From positions 1 to 27,307 of the forward strand of contig CAZZNQ010000056.1 of the NCBI GenBank assembly GCA_964655775.1: DNA of 27,307 nt. Reading direction: 5' to 3'. A program made the position numbers and the translations under genes. The notes below the pieces were generated by a model. The model made no database searches, had not been told where the DNA came from, and worked only from the letters and a program-made list of their open reading frames with translations. Positions 1-6,535 of the stretch are shown here, piece after piece. Positions within the stretch are counted from its first letter, which is position 1, and each line of letters opens with the position of its first letter. The DNA comes from CAZZNQ01 sp964655775. Lineage in GTDB: Bacteria; Planctomycetota; Brocadiia; SM23-32.

Positions 1-616
1 CCGATCTGTAGCTTCCCTCGTGGCCGCGGTCGGTCAGCTCGATGGCGGTCACCCATTTGACCCACTTATAGCCCCACTTTTCCGGTGCGACGACGCGCAC
101 CGGCCAGCCGTGAACCCGGGGAAGCTCCGCGCCGTTCAGTTCGTAGGCGAGTATGGGTTCCCCGCTCATGGCGTAGTCGATGTCGAGGGTGGACGAGAAG
201 TCGCGGTCGTCGCGGAAAAGGACGTGGGTTGCGCCCTTGGTAGGGCCGGCGATCTTCAGGATGTTGCCGATCGGCACGCCGCGCCATTCGGCCTCGTCCT
301 CCCATCCGACGACGCAGTTCAGCGGCGCATCGCGGGACTCCGCCGGCATCCCCTTGATCTCGCCCAACGTGAGGGTCGTCTCCCTGTCCACGAGGCCCCA
401 GATGCGCAGACGGTAGGCTTCGGCGTCGGCGATCCGCTCCCGGGGGCGGTTTCCGGTCACGTGCAGGCCGTCCACCAGGTAGGACGGCATCGGTTCCTCC
501 GTCCGGGCCCGCCTATGGCGGACGACCTTCCTGACCGCGAAGCCGAGGCCGACCGCGAACAGGAGGGCAGCGAGAACGGCGGCGACTATCAACGGCCGGG
601 GCAGACGGTCGGACAT
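1..616 (-). CDS. Membrane-anchored molybdopterin-dependent oxidoreductase (sulfite oxidase fold), partial
   Basis: The reverse strand reads from an ATG at 616, preceded by GGAGAG five bases upstream, and stays open to the window edge (205 codons; the C terminus is missing). Residues about 9-27 form one hydrophobic segment followed by Arg/Lys-rich residues, which fits an N-terminal membrane anchor. The rest matches the Mo-cofactor domain of the SUOX/YedY-like family. The segment LNCVVGW holds the Cys expected to ligate molybdenum, and further on come ELPRVHGWPVRVV and EKWGYKWVKWV, typical of the substrate-pocket side of this fold. Family members transfer electrons during oxidation or reduction of small S- or N-oxides; the substrate cannot be read here. 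It lies 77 bp downstream of the S24 repressor gene on the same strand, so it may be read through from there, but it does not look like a phage gene. Family call is firm, function open. Confidence 0.85.
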   Translation of the reverse strand, partial: MSDRLPRPLIVAAVLAALLFAVGLGFAVRKVVRHRRARTEEPMPSYLVDGLHVTGNRPRERIADAEAYRLRIWGLVDRETTLTLGEIKGMPAESRDAPLNCVVGWEDEAEWRGVPIGNILKIAGPTKGATHVLFRDDRDFSSTLDIDYAMSGEPILAYELNGAELPRVHGWPVRVVAPEKWGYKWVKWVTAIELTDRGHEGSYRS

Positions 617-693
617 GGGCTCTCCGGTGAGAGGGTTGTCGTGCGCGCTAACATCGAGCATACGCCCCGCGCGCCCGGCCATCAAGCGAGCGG

Positions 694-1425
694 TCAGCGC
701 AGGTCGACCCATGCCCAGACAACCTGCCCGACGATCGGTTCTTCGAGCTCCCGCAGGTCGACCACAATGGGGGGGTAGCTGTGGCGGTCCTCGTTGTCGC
801 TGAAGAGCAGCGCGTAGCGGCCACGCACCCGCAGGCGCTTGATGACGACGCCGCCCTCGACAGTGCGCGAGCAGACGATCTTGCCCTCCAGGACGTGGAT
901 GGGCACGGGTGTGACGTCCACGGCGACTATGCTGCCGTCGGTCAGGGTGGGCGCCATGCTGTCGCCGGAGATGCGCACGCAACGCAGGCGTTCGGGATTC
1001 GGGGCTACTCGCCGATGGATGACGCAGTAGCCGGCGACCTGCTCGTCCATGATGAGGCCGGTGCCGGCCGAGGCGGCGTCGCGCAGGTAGGGGACCAGGT
1101 AGTATGGCTCCGCGCCCTCGGCGCGTTCCAGCCTCTGCAGGTCGCGGTCGTCGGCGAGGATGGTGGGCTTCTCGGGCTTGCCCGCCGACACAATAGGGGT
1201 ACCGTCGCCTTCCAGCACGTACTTGTGGTTGACGCGGAGGACGTGCTCCAGCGCCAGCAGGACGGGCAGCGGGGGCTTGCGTTCGTCGGACTCGTACGCC
1301 GCGACCGAGCTCTGCGTGATGCCGACGGCACCGGCTAGCTCGGTCTGGTTCATGCCCAGCGCCTTGCGCACGGCGCGTAATCGCTCGCCGACGGACGCGC
1401 CTCGTCCCGGTTCTCTCTGCCGCAT
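694..1425 (-). CDS. LexA-like phage repressor (XRE HTH + S24 autopeptidase)
   Basis: This 243-residue protein starts at ATG 1425 behind a strong GGGAGGGG site; the frame stays open for 37 more codons upstream, but that part lacks an RBS and looks non-coding. Residues 12-66 are an XRE/Cro-type helix-turn-helix (MNQTELAGAVGITQSSVAAYE). Residues about 110-240 are the S24 domain. It has a self-cleavage site AASAG/TG (Ala120-Gly121), nucleophile Ser156 in SGDSM and general-base Lys196 in VVIKRL, spaced as in LexA and lambda CI. The complete dyad and site suggest it can still be cleaved in a RecA-dependent DNA-damage response. It is transcribed away from the Gam-like operon, the usual arrangement of a lysogeny switch, and probably represses that operon and itself through the AT-rich region 1540-1690. 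Specific phage origin is inferred. Confidence 0.9.
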   Translation of the reverse strand: MRQREPGRGASVGERLRAVRKALGMNQTELAGAVGITQSSVAAYESDERKPPLPVLLALEHVLRVNHKYVLEGDGTPIVSAGKPEKPTILADDRDLQRLERAEGAEPYYLVPYLRDAASAGTGLIMDEQVAGYCVIHRRVAPNPERLRCVRISGDSMAPTLTDGSIVAVDVTPVPIHVLEGKIVCSRTVEGGVVIKRLRVRGRYALLFSDNEDRHSYPPIVVDLRELEEPIVGQVVWAWVDLR

Positions 1426-1554
1426 CGTTTTTCCCCTCCCAGCGTAAAGCGGCGATCCCTGCGGCCCGAATCCTCCGACCTCCGCGAGAAACGTCGGCCG
1501 ATTACGCCGACGTGGGGTCGTTCGGCCAACTCTCACTCCGCCATATACTTATAT

Positions 1555-1583
1555 AGGATACCATTTACAATATACGGATACAA
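1555..1583 (-). promoter_or_regulatory. Candidate promoter of the S24 repressor gene
   Basis: Read on the minus strand, TTGTAT (1578-1583) and TATCCT (1555-1560) are separated by exactly 17 bp, in an AT-rich island that contrasts with the GC-rich surroundings. This would give a leader of roughly 120 nt before the repressor ATG at 1425. Found by eye only. Confidence 0.4.
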
Positions 1584-1661
1584 TGTGGATTGATCTGGAC
1601 TTGTTACGGGTATTTCTGCTTGCAATACACCGGATGACGGTTATGATGGGCAATACATCTG
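1567..1661. promoter_or_regulatory. Candidate repressor operators: repeated CAATAYAC motif
   Basis: Three related sites lie in the divergent region: ACAATATACGGAT (1567-1579), GCAATACACCGGAT (1622-1635) and GCAATACATC (1650-1659). The first sits in the spacer of the leftward promoter, the second overlaps the -35 of the rightward promoter and the third falls at its predicted start of transcription. That placement is what one expects of operators for the adjacent repressor. That they bind this repressor is inference. Confidence 0.35.
1620..1647 (+). promoter_or_regulatory. Candidate promoter of the Gam-like operon
   Basis: TTGCAA (1620-1625) and TATGAT (1642-1647) are 16 bp apart; the -10 matches the consensus at five of six positions. 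Transcription would begin near 1654, ahead of an AGGGAGG ribosome-binding site (1672-1678). Confidence 0.5.
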
Positions 1662-1689
1662 CATAGATAATAGGGAGGCCGGTGGGCAA

Positions 1690-2262
1690 ATGCAAGCACA
1701 ATCCTGTAGTGGAGCCGGAACGGACGCAGGACGGCGGGCCGGTGGGGTCGACGATCCGGCACGGGACGCAGCAGTGCTGCTGCGGAGAATCGCCGAGGCC
1801 GAGGCGGACCTGGCGGGCGTGAAGGCCGAGGCGGCGCGCGAGTCGCTGGCGGTGCAGAAACGTTTCAGCAGACGCGTCCTGCGGCTTGAGGGACGCGCAA
1901 ATGATCTACGCAGCCGGCTGGAGGGACTGCTGCGCCGGCACAGGGGCAGCGTGTTGCCGAGGGGCAGGAAGACGCTCAGCACACGGTTCGGAGAGGCCGG
2001 GTTCCGGAAGAGCGGTGCGGTTCTGCGCGTTCGGGACGATGCACCGACCGTCTGCGCAAGGCTCCGCGCGGCGGGGCGGGACGGGATGGTGCGCGTCACG
2101 GAGTCGGTCGACAAGGCGGCCGTAAAGCGGGCCGTCCGGCGGGGGGCGCTCACCCCGGAGGAACTGGAGCGCTGCGGCCTTGCATTGGAACAGCGTCCGG
2201 AGTCCTTCTTCTGCCGCGTGCGGTCGGAGGCGTCCGCTGATAGGGGAGGAGCGGGCAGGTGA
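1690..2262 (+). CDS. gam: Mu Gam-like host-nuclease inhibitor (DNA-end-binding protein)
   Basis: A 190-residue protein whose ATG lies 11 bases after AGGGAGG. Residues about 22-85 are heptad-like, rich in Leu, Ala, Arg and Glu, and fit the long antiparallel helices of Gam. Residues 92-118 (GRKTLSTRFGEAGFRK) and 120-180 (ARLRAAG, MVRVTESVDKAAVKR, then PESFFCRV) follow the conserved core of the phage Mu Gam family (Pfam Phage_Mu_Gam), distant relatives of Ku that coat double-stranded DNA ends and block exonucleases such as RecBCD. The length is close to Mu Gam. The following gene overlaps its stop by 4 bp. It probably sits under control of the divergent S24 repressor. The first 20 residues are low-complexity and the true start could be later. 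No Mu transposase is seen nearby, so it may be a relic or a domesticated gene. Confidence 0.78.
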   Translation: MQAQSCSGAGTDAGRRAGGVDDPARDAAVLLRRIAEAEADLAGVKAEAARESLAVQKRFSRRVLRLEGRANDLRSRLEGLLRRHRGSVLPRGRKTLSTRFGEAGFRKSGAVLRVRDDAPTVCARLRAAGRDGMVRVTESVDKAAVKRAVRRGALTPEELERCGLALEQRPESFFCRVRSEASADRGGAGR

Positions 2263-2639
2263 AGGGCGAGCACGAACGCGACGAGACAGCGATGGTGCGT
2301 GAGGCTGCGTGCGCTCTGCCGAAGGACCTGCGCATACTGCGCCTGAAGGCGATGCTGGAGCCGCTGGCGGACTCGCTGGGCGTGGAGGAGGTGGAATGTC
2401 CCGCGTGCGAGGGAAGCGGCTGGCTGGACATAGGCGCGGTGGAGCATTGTCCTCTGTGCTGCGGGTTTCAGGAACTCCCGCGTTCGGCGGCGGACTGGTT
2501 CCGGTGTCGACTGGCGCGGCTGCGGGAGGGGCAGTGCGGCGAGCCACCTGACGGGGGCGGACCGGCGAATCCGGCCGAGGAGCGTCTCGGACGCATGGCC
2601 GATCATCCGCGCCGGCTGCACCTGATCAACTTCGACTGA
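2259..2639 (+). CDS. Small zinc-knuckle protein of the Gam operon
   Basis: This 126-residue protein starts with GTG inside a GTGA overlap with the gam stop codon, behind GGGGAGGAG eight bases upstream, so translation is coupled. An ATG at 2292 has no RBS and was not chosen. Residues 47-70 carry CPAC-EGSGW and, 14 residues further, CPLCCG: a CxxCxGxG/CxxC pattern like one zinc module of DnaJ, found in many small phage and plasmid proteins. The rest is charged and unrecognised. It could bind DNA or a protein partner; no specific function is claimed. Its position between gam and the excisionase-like gene makes it part of the phage-derived module. Confidence 0.7.
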   Translation: MKGEHERDETAMVREAACALPKDLRILRLKAMLEPLADSLGVEEVECPACEGSGWLDIGAVEHCPLCCGFQELPRSAADWFRCRLARLREGQCGEPPDGGGPANPAEERLGRMADHPRRLHLINFD

Positions 2640-2666
2640 CGGCGTCTGTTGCCGAAAGGGGTGACC

Positions 2667-2879
2667 ATGGCGTGCAGGATATGCGGCTGCCCGGAGAAGC
2701 GGTGGCTAACGGTTCAGCAGGTGGCCCACCAGTTTAAGTGCAGCCCGAAGCGCGTGCGGCGTCTGATTAAGTCCGGTCGATTCGATGCCGTGAAACTGGT
2801 GAGGGAGTGGCGCATCGACCATCGCTCGCTGGACGCCTACGTTCGTCGGGACTCGGTCGGCATGCCGGGCGGGAAGTAG
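2667..2879 (+). CDS. Excisionase-family (MerR-like) helix-turn-helix protein
   Basis: The ATG at 2667 follows GAAAGGGG with a 5-base gap; an in-frame TTG at 2649 is less likely. The 70-residue product has an N-terminal CRICGC motif, then about residues 13-62 a winged-helix DNA-binding domain of the excisionase/HTH_17 type: WLTVQQVAHQF, CSPKRVRRLIKSG, FDAVKLVREWRI, SLDAYVRR. Such proteins act as recombination directionality factors in phages or as small transcription regulators. No integrase is in the window, so the regulator role or a relic status is as likely as excision. It is the last gene of the rightward module and ends 13 bp from the convergent zinc-ribbon gene. Confidence 0.8.
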   Translation: MACRICGCPEKRWLTVQQVAHQFKCSPKRVRRLIKSGRFDAVKLVREWRIDHRSLDAYVRRDSVGMPGGK

Positions 2880-2892
2880 AGGGGTGGCACTG

Positions 2893-3867
2893 TCAGAACA
2901 CGCCCAGCAGCTTCTCGGCCATCGCGTAGCCGCCGTAGCTCAGCACGGCGCTCACCGCCAGGCCGGGCAGACACCCCAGCTTCAGCAGTCCCATCACGAG
3001 AGCCGCCTGCGGCGCGAACACCACTACCGCGTAGAGCTTGGTGAGGTTGCGGGCGGGCCACGCGATCGCTCCGGGCACGTTGCCGCCCAGAACCGTAACG
3101 GGCACTCCGAGCACGATGGCCGCGAGGATCACTATCGCCAACCCGCCGATGCGAACGACGGCCAGCCCCTCGGCGACGCCCAGGGGTTTGGCTTCGCGTT
3201 TCAGTAGAATGCACAGCAGCGTCAGGACGACGGCGGACACGGCATACTCGACGAGAATGGTGAGCCACTGCGCGAAGCCCGCGGCGATGCCCAGACCCTC
3301 GCTGGTTCTCAGATGTCCCAGCGCGAAACCCGCGATTAAGGCCAGGCCGACAAATGCCGCGGCGGTCTCGACGATGAAGGTCTGCGCTTCCACGCCGTCC
3401 CGGACGTATGGGAGCGCATCCTCGGGCTTCCCCTTGAGCACGCGCAGGGCGTCCGGCAGGTGCCGAAGGGGAGGGCTTGTTGCTTCGTCAGCCCTCGGGG
3501 CAGCGGCGGGGCGACGCTGCGTGGGCGGTACCGGGCGGCGCGGCTCGGACTCCGTATCGGCGGTCTGAAGCTCCAGCCCCCTCCCGCCGGACTCCTGCTC
3601 CGCTTCAGTCTCCGACTTTTCGTCGGACTGCAGCTCCAGCCGGGGTTCTCCGGAGGGCGTCTGCTCCGCCAGGTCGGCGGCCGCCTCGGCGGCCTCGTCG
3701 GTCTCCTGGTTCGAGTCGCCTTCGACGCTCAGGTCATCCAGCTCCACGGCGTCCAGCCAATCCTGCTCGGCCGGGCCGTCCAGGAGCCGCCCGCACTCGG
3801 GGCACTTGGCGGCCGCTGCGTCGCTCTCCACCTCAAACTCGTGTCCACACTCGCATTTGCGCTTCAT
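2893..3867 (-). CDS. Zinc-ribbon, acidic-linker multi-pass membrane protein
   Basis: I chose ATG 3867 (324 residues) because the protein then opens directly with a zinc ribbon (Cys5, Cys7, Cys22, Cys25: CxC-x14-CPEC); upstream codons look non-coding. Residues about 30-150 are a Glu/Asp/Gln-rich, probably disordered linker. Residues about 165-324 hold five hydrophobic segments, starting with FIVETAAAFVGLALIAGFALG and ending with LAVSAVLSYGGYAMAEKLLG. It resembles the zinc-ribbon plus Yip1/DUF-type membrane proteins that are common and uncharacterised in PVC-group genomes. It is divergent from uvrC and convergent with the phage-derived operon; neither suggests a role. Coding is well supported, function unknown. 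Confidence 0.75.
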   Translation of the reverse strand: MKRKCECGHEFEVESDAAAAKCPECGRLLDGPAEQDWLDAVELDDLSVEGDSNQETDEAAEAAADLAEQTPSGEPRLELQSDEKSETEAEQESGGRGLELQTADTESEPRRPVPPTQRRPAAAPRADEATSPPLRHLPDALRVLKGKPEDALPYVRDGVEAQTFIVETAAAFVGLALIAGFALGHLRTSEGLGIAAGFAQWLTILVEYAVSAVVLTLLCILLKREAKPLGVAEGLAVVRIGGLAIVILAAIVLGVPVTVLGGNVPGAIAWPARNLTKLYAVVVFAPQAALVMGLLKLGCLPGLAVSAVLSYGGYAMAEKLLGVF

Positions 3868-3919
3868 GCTGTCTGTACCCGCATGATGGGGCAATTGGCT
3901 CGTAAGTCTCCCTGCCTGC

Positions 3920-3948
3920 ATTGTAAGGGTGCGATGGTGGGACAGCAA
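3920..3948 (-). promoter_or_regulatory. Candidate promoter of the zinc-ribbon membrane protein gene
   Basis: On the minus strand TTGCTG (3943-3948) lies 17 bp before TACAAT (3920-3925; five of six consensus bases). It would start transcription about 45 bases before the ATG at 3867. No equally clear promoter was found for uvrC in the same 177-bp divergent region. Confidence 0.45.
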
Positions 3949-4044
3949 TGTCCACTGCACCCGCTGATTGCTCGACACGGGCGGCGGTTTCGTCTACCAT
4001 GGCATACAGGAGTATCGTTTCATTCGACTGTGACGACCGCACAG

Positions 4045-5901
4045 ATGGCACCCGAGACCCCCACACTGCGCCGGAAGATAGACGAACTGCCGCGGAAGCC
4101 CGGCGTGTACCTGATGAAGAGCGCGCGCAACGAGGTGATCTACGTCGGCAAGGCGAAGAATCTGCGCGCGCGCGTTCGCAGCTACTTCCAGGAGGGCGGC
4201 GAGGACTGGCGGCTGATCTGCAAGAAGATCGACGAAGTGGCGGACGTGGACGCCGTGGTGACCCGGTCCGAGAAGGAGGCGCTGCTGCTGGAGAACAACT
4301 TTATCAAGCAGTTCCGCCCGCGCTACAACGTTTACTTCCGCGACGACAAGAGCTTCGTCAGCATCAAGATCGACCGCACCGAGCCCTGGCCCCGTCCGAC
4401 CATCACACGCAATCTGGACGATACCGACGCCGATTACTTCGGGCCCTACGCCAGTGCCAAGTCCGCGCGCCGCGCCCTGCGCACCATCCAGGACGTCTTC
4501 CCGTTGCGGCGCTGCTCGCTGCGCGAGTGCTCGCTCAGGACGCGCCCGTGCATATACGGCGAGATGGACAAGTGCTCAGGGCCGTGCTGCGGCAACATCA
4601 CCGAAGAGGAGTACGGACAGATTGTGGAGCAGGTGACCATGCTACTGCGCGGCAAAGGCGACGACCTGGTGGCGCGTCTGCGCGAACAGATGGAGAATGC
4701 GGCCGCAAAACTGCGCTACGAGCGGGCGGCCAAGCTCCGGGACCGCATCCGCGCCGTGCAGCAGACCCTGGAGAAGCAGCACGTGGCATCCAGCGACGAC
4801 GAGGTCGACCGCGACGTGTTCGGCATCTGCGAGATGGAGGGGAACGTTTCGGTCGCCGCTTTGTTCGTGCGCGACGGCAATGTCCGCGACGTCGCCACAT
4901 ACCGCTTCCCGTCGGACCTGGATAGCGTGGAGGCGATCTTCGGATCGTTCCTGAACCAGTTCTACCGATCGAACCGATTCGTGCCGCGCGAGGTGCTCGT
5001 GCCGGTGCCGACGCAGGACAAGGAACTGCTGGAGGCATGGCTGTCCGAGAAGAAAGGGCGGAAGGTGCGCGTGATCAATCCTAAGCGGGGCGCCAAGAAG
5101 CGTCTGACCGAACTGGCGAACGGCAACGCGCGCCAGGCCGAGCAGGCGGCGTCCACCGAGGAGGAGCGCCGACGCCTGGAGATGGAGTCCCTGCAGTCGA
5201 TACTGGAGCTGGAGGAACTCCCGCGCCACGTCGAGTGCTTCGACATCTCCACCACGCAGGGTCGCGAGGCGGTCGGGTCGATGGTGGTGTTTCGGGACGG
5301 CGAGGCGGACAAGGCCTCCTACCGCCACTACCGCATCCGCGAGGTGGCCGGTCAGGACGACTTCGCCATGATGGCTGAAGTGGTGCGGCGCCGGTATTCG
5401 AAGCTGGCCGATCCGGAGGCGGACTCGAAGCTGCCGGACCTGATAGTGGTGGACGGCGGCAAAGGCCAGCTCGGGGCCGCGCTGCGGGCGCTGGCCGCGG
5501 TGGGGGTGGAGGGTGCCGACGTCGCCGCCCTGGCGAAGGCTCGCAGCACGGGGGGCACCCAAACGAAGGAGGAGAGGGTCTTCCTGCCCGACGAGTCAGA
5601 CCCCGTGACTGTGCCGGAGAACTCCTACGGGTTCCGGCTGATCACCCGCATCCGCGATGAGGCGCACCGGTTCGCCGTCAGCTATCACCGCAAGCTCCGA
5701 CGCAAGTCCACCATGGAGTCGCCGCTGACGGAGGTGAAGGGCATAGGACGCCGGACCGCCCAACGGCTGATGGACCACTTCGGCGGGCTCAACAAGGTCA
5801 AGCGCGCAAGCCGCGAGGAACTGAAAGCCGTCACGGGCATATCGGACACGCTGGCCGACGCCCTCTACCGCCACTGGCGTGGGGCCGACAACGGCGAATG
5901 A
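4045..5901 (+). CDS. uvrC: UvrABC excinuclease subunit C
   Basis: UvrC makes the dual incisions of nucleotide-excision repair on the UvrB-damage complex. The 618-residue product has all expected parts. The GIY-YIG 3'-incision nuclease is at about 15-97 (GVYLM, EVIYVGKAKNLRARVRSYF). Cys157, Cys169, Cys177 and Cys181 have the same 12-8-4 spacing as the Fe-S ligands described for UvrC. The UVR helical UvrB-binding motif is at about 206-240. The RNase H-like 5'-incision domain has Asp400 (FDIST), Asp470 (VVDGGKGQL) and His541. Two helix-hairpin-helix motifs lie at 564-582 and 595-606. ATG 4045 gives the standard N terminus; an in-frame GTG at 4030 would add five residues, and neither has a well-spaced RBS. 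It ends 7 bp from the convergent mreD stop. Confidence 0.97.
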   Translation: MAPETPTLRRKIDELPRKPGVYLMKSARNEVIYVGKAKNLRARVRSYFQEGGEDWRLICKKIDEVADVDAVVTRSEKEALLLENNFIKQFRPRYNVYFRDDKSFVSIKIDRTEPWPRPTITRNLDDTDADYFGPYASAKSARRALRTIQDVFPLRRCSLRECSLRTRPCIYGEMDKCSGPCCGNITEEEYGQIVEQVTMLLRGKGDDLVARLREQMENAAAKLRYERAAKLRDRIRAVQQTLEKQHVASSDDEVDRDVFGICEMEGNVSVAALFVRDGNVRDVATYRFPSDLDSVEAIFGSFLNQFYRSNRFVPREVLVPVPTQDKELLEAWLSEKKGRKVRVINPKRGAKKRLTELANGNARQAEQAASTEEERRRLEMESLQSILELEELPRHVECFDISTTQGREAVGSMVVFRDGEADKASYRHYRIREVAGQDDFAMMAEVVRRRYSKLADPEADSKLPDLIVVDGGKGQLGAALRALAAVGVEGADVAALAKARSTGGTQTKEERVFLPDESDPVTVPENSYGFRLITRIRDEAHRFAVSYHRKLRRKSTMESPLTEVKGIGRRTAQRLMDHFGGLNKVKRASREELKAVTGISDTLADALYRHWRGADNGE

Positions 5902-5908
5902 CGGATCG

Positions 5909-6418
5909 CTACCCCTCGTGGGCGAACATGCGGGACGAGGTGTCCACGATGCCCGCGTGGGCGAACGCCCAGAAAAGGAGCGGGCTGACGGCCGTGGTGA
6001 ACGCCGCCTGACCGAGGCCCCGGAGCAGGAGGTGGGCGGGTGCGGGGGAGCGCACGAAGACGGCCGTTGCGACGGCCGTGAACGTGCCGACAAAGACGGC
6101 GTACGCGGCCGCGAGGGAGAAATCAGTCAGAAACGAGTCTCGCAGGAAGAAGCCGCGCAGGTGCAGCACGGCCGCCGTGGCCGGCAGGAATACCAGCGCA
6201 CTGGCGCCCGGGTGCATGCCCGAGCCCATGTCACGGAGAAGGCCCAGCAGAAACGCTCCCCACAGCGCACCCGCCGGGTCGGCTTCCAGCGCGAGGTAGG
6301 CGACCAGCACCATGAGCACGTCCGGTCGGAGGGGGCCGTAGCTGAAGCGGGGAAGCACCGTGGTCTGCAGCAGGAAGAGGGCGGCGGCGCAGAGAGTCAG
6401 GCGGATGCGGTTTACCAT
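5909..6418 (-). CDS. mreD: Rod shape-determining protein MreD
   Basis: ATG 6418 has a good GAGGA site six bases upstream and yields 169 residues, normal for MreD. The protein is almost wholly hydrophobic, with five or six membrane segments, and contains the family pattern LLQTTVLPRF, LRPDVLMVLVAYLALE, GALWGAFLLGLLRDMGSG and MHPGASALVFLP. MreD is an inner-membrane part of the elongasome that guides lateral peptidoglycan synthesis with MreB, MreC, RodA and PBP2. Those partners are usually adjacent but are absent here: the gene instead trails the exporter cluster after a 117-bp gap with hairpins. Sequence similarity in MreD is low in general, so the family call rests on pattern, length and topology. 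Confidence 0.8.
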   Translation of the reverse strand: MVNRIRLTLCAAALFLLQTTVLPRFSYGPLRPDVLMVLVAYLALEADPAGALWGAFLLGLLRDMGSGMHPGASALVFLPATAAVLHLRGFFLRDSFLTDFSLAAAYAVFVGTFTAVATAVFVRSPAPAHLLLRGLGQAAFTTAVSPLLFWAFAHAGIVDTSSRMFAHEG

Positions 6419-6433
6419 GCGCTTCCTCGGTAT

Positions 6434-6513
6434 GGCCGGCGCAAGCCGGCCTGGGGATCGCGCTTGATTCTGCAGCACGGCGGGGGTGAGCTTCAAGCGA
6501 CCCCCCCGCCTCT
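6434..6513. other. Two hairpins between the ABC permease and mreD
   Basis: In the 117-bp gap, GGCCGGC-GCAA-GCCGGCC (6434-6451) is a perfect 7-bp stem with a 4-base loop. A second structure pairs GGCGGGGGT (from about 6479) with ACCCCCCCGCC (ending 6513), with two extra C bases bulged. Neither is followed by a T-run in the direction of transcription, so a standard intrinsic terminator is not shown, but they may attenuate or process the transcript before mreD. Confidence 0.35.
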
Positions 6514-6535
6514 ACGTGTCCGCGCTGGCCGGCGC

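Noticed and set aside
694..2879. A complete Mu-like prophage
   Set aside because: No MuA/MuB transposition genes, lysis, head or tail genes are present; only a control and Gam module is seen.
5899..5911. A bidirectional terminator between uvrC and mreD
   Set aside because: Only 7 bp separate the two stop codons and no stem-loop is visible there.
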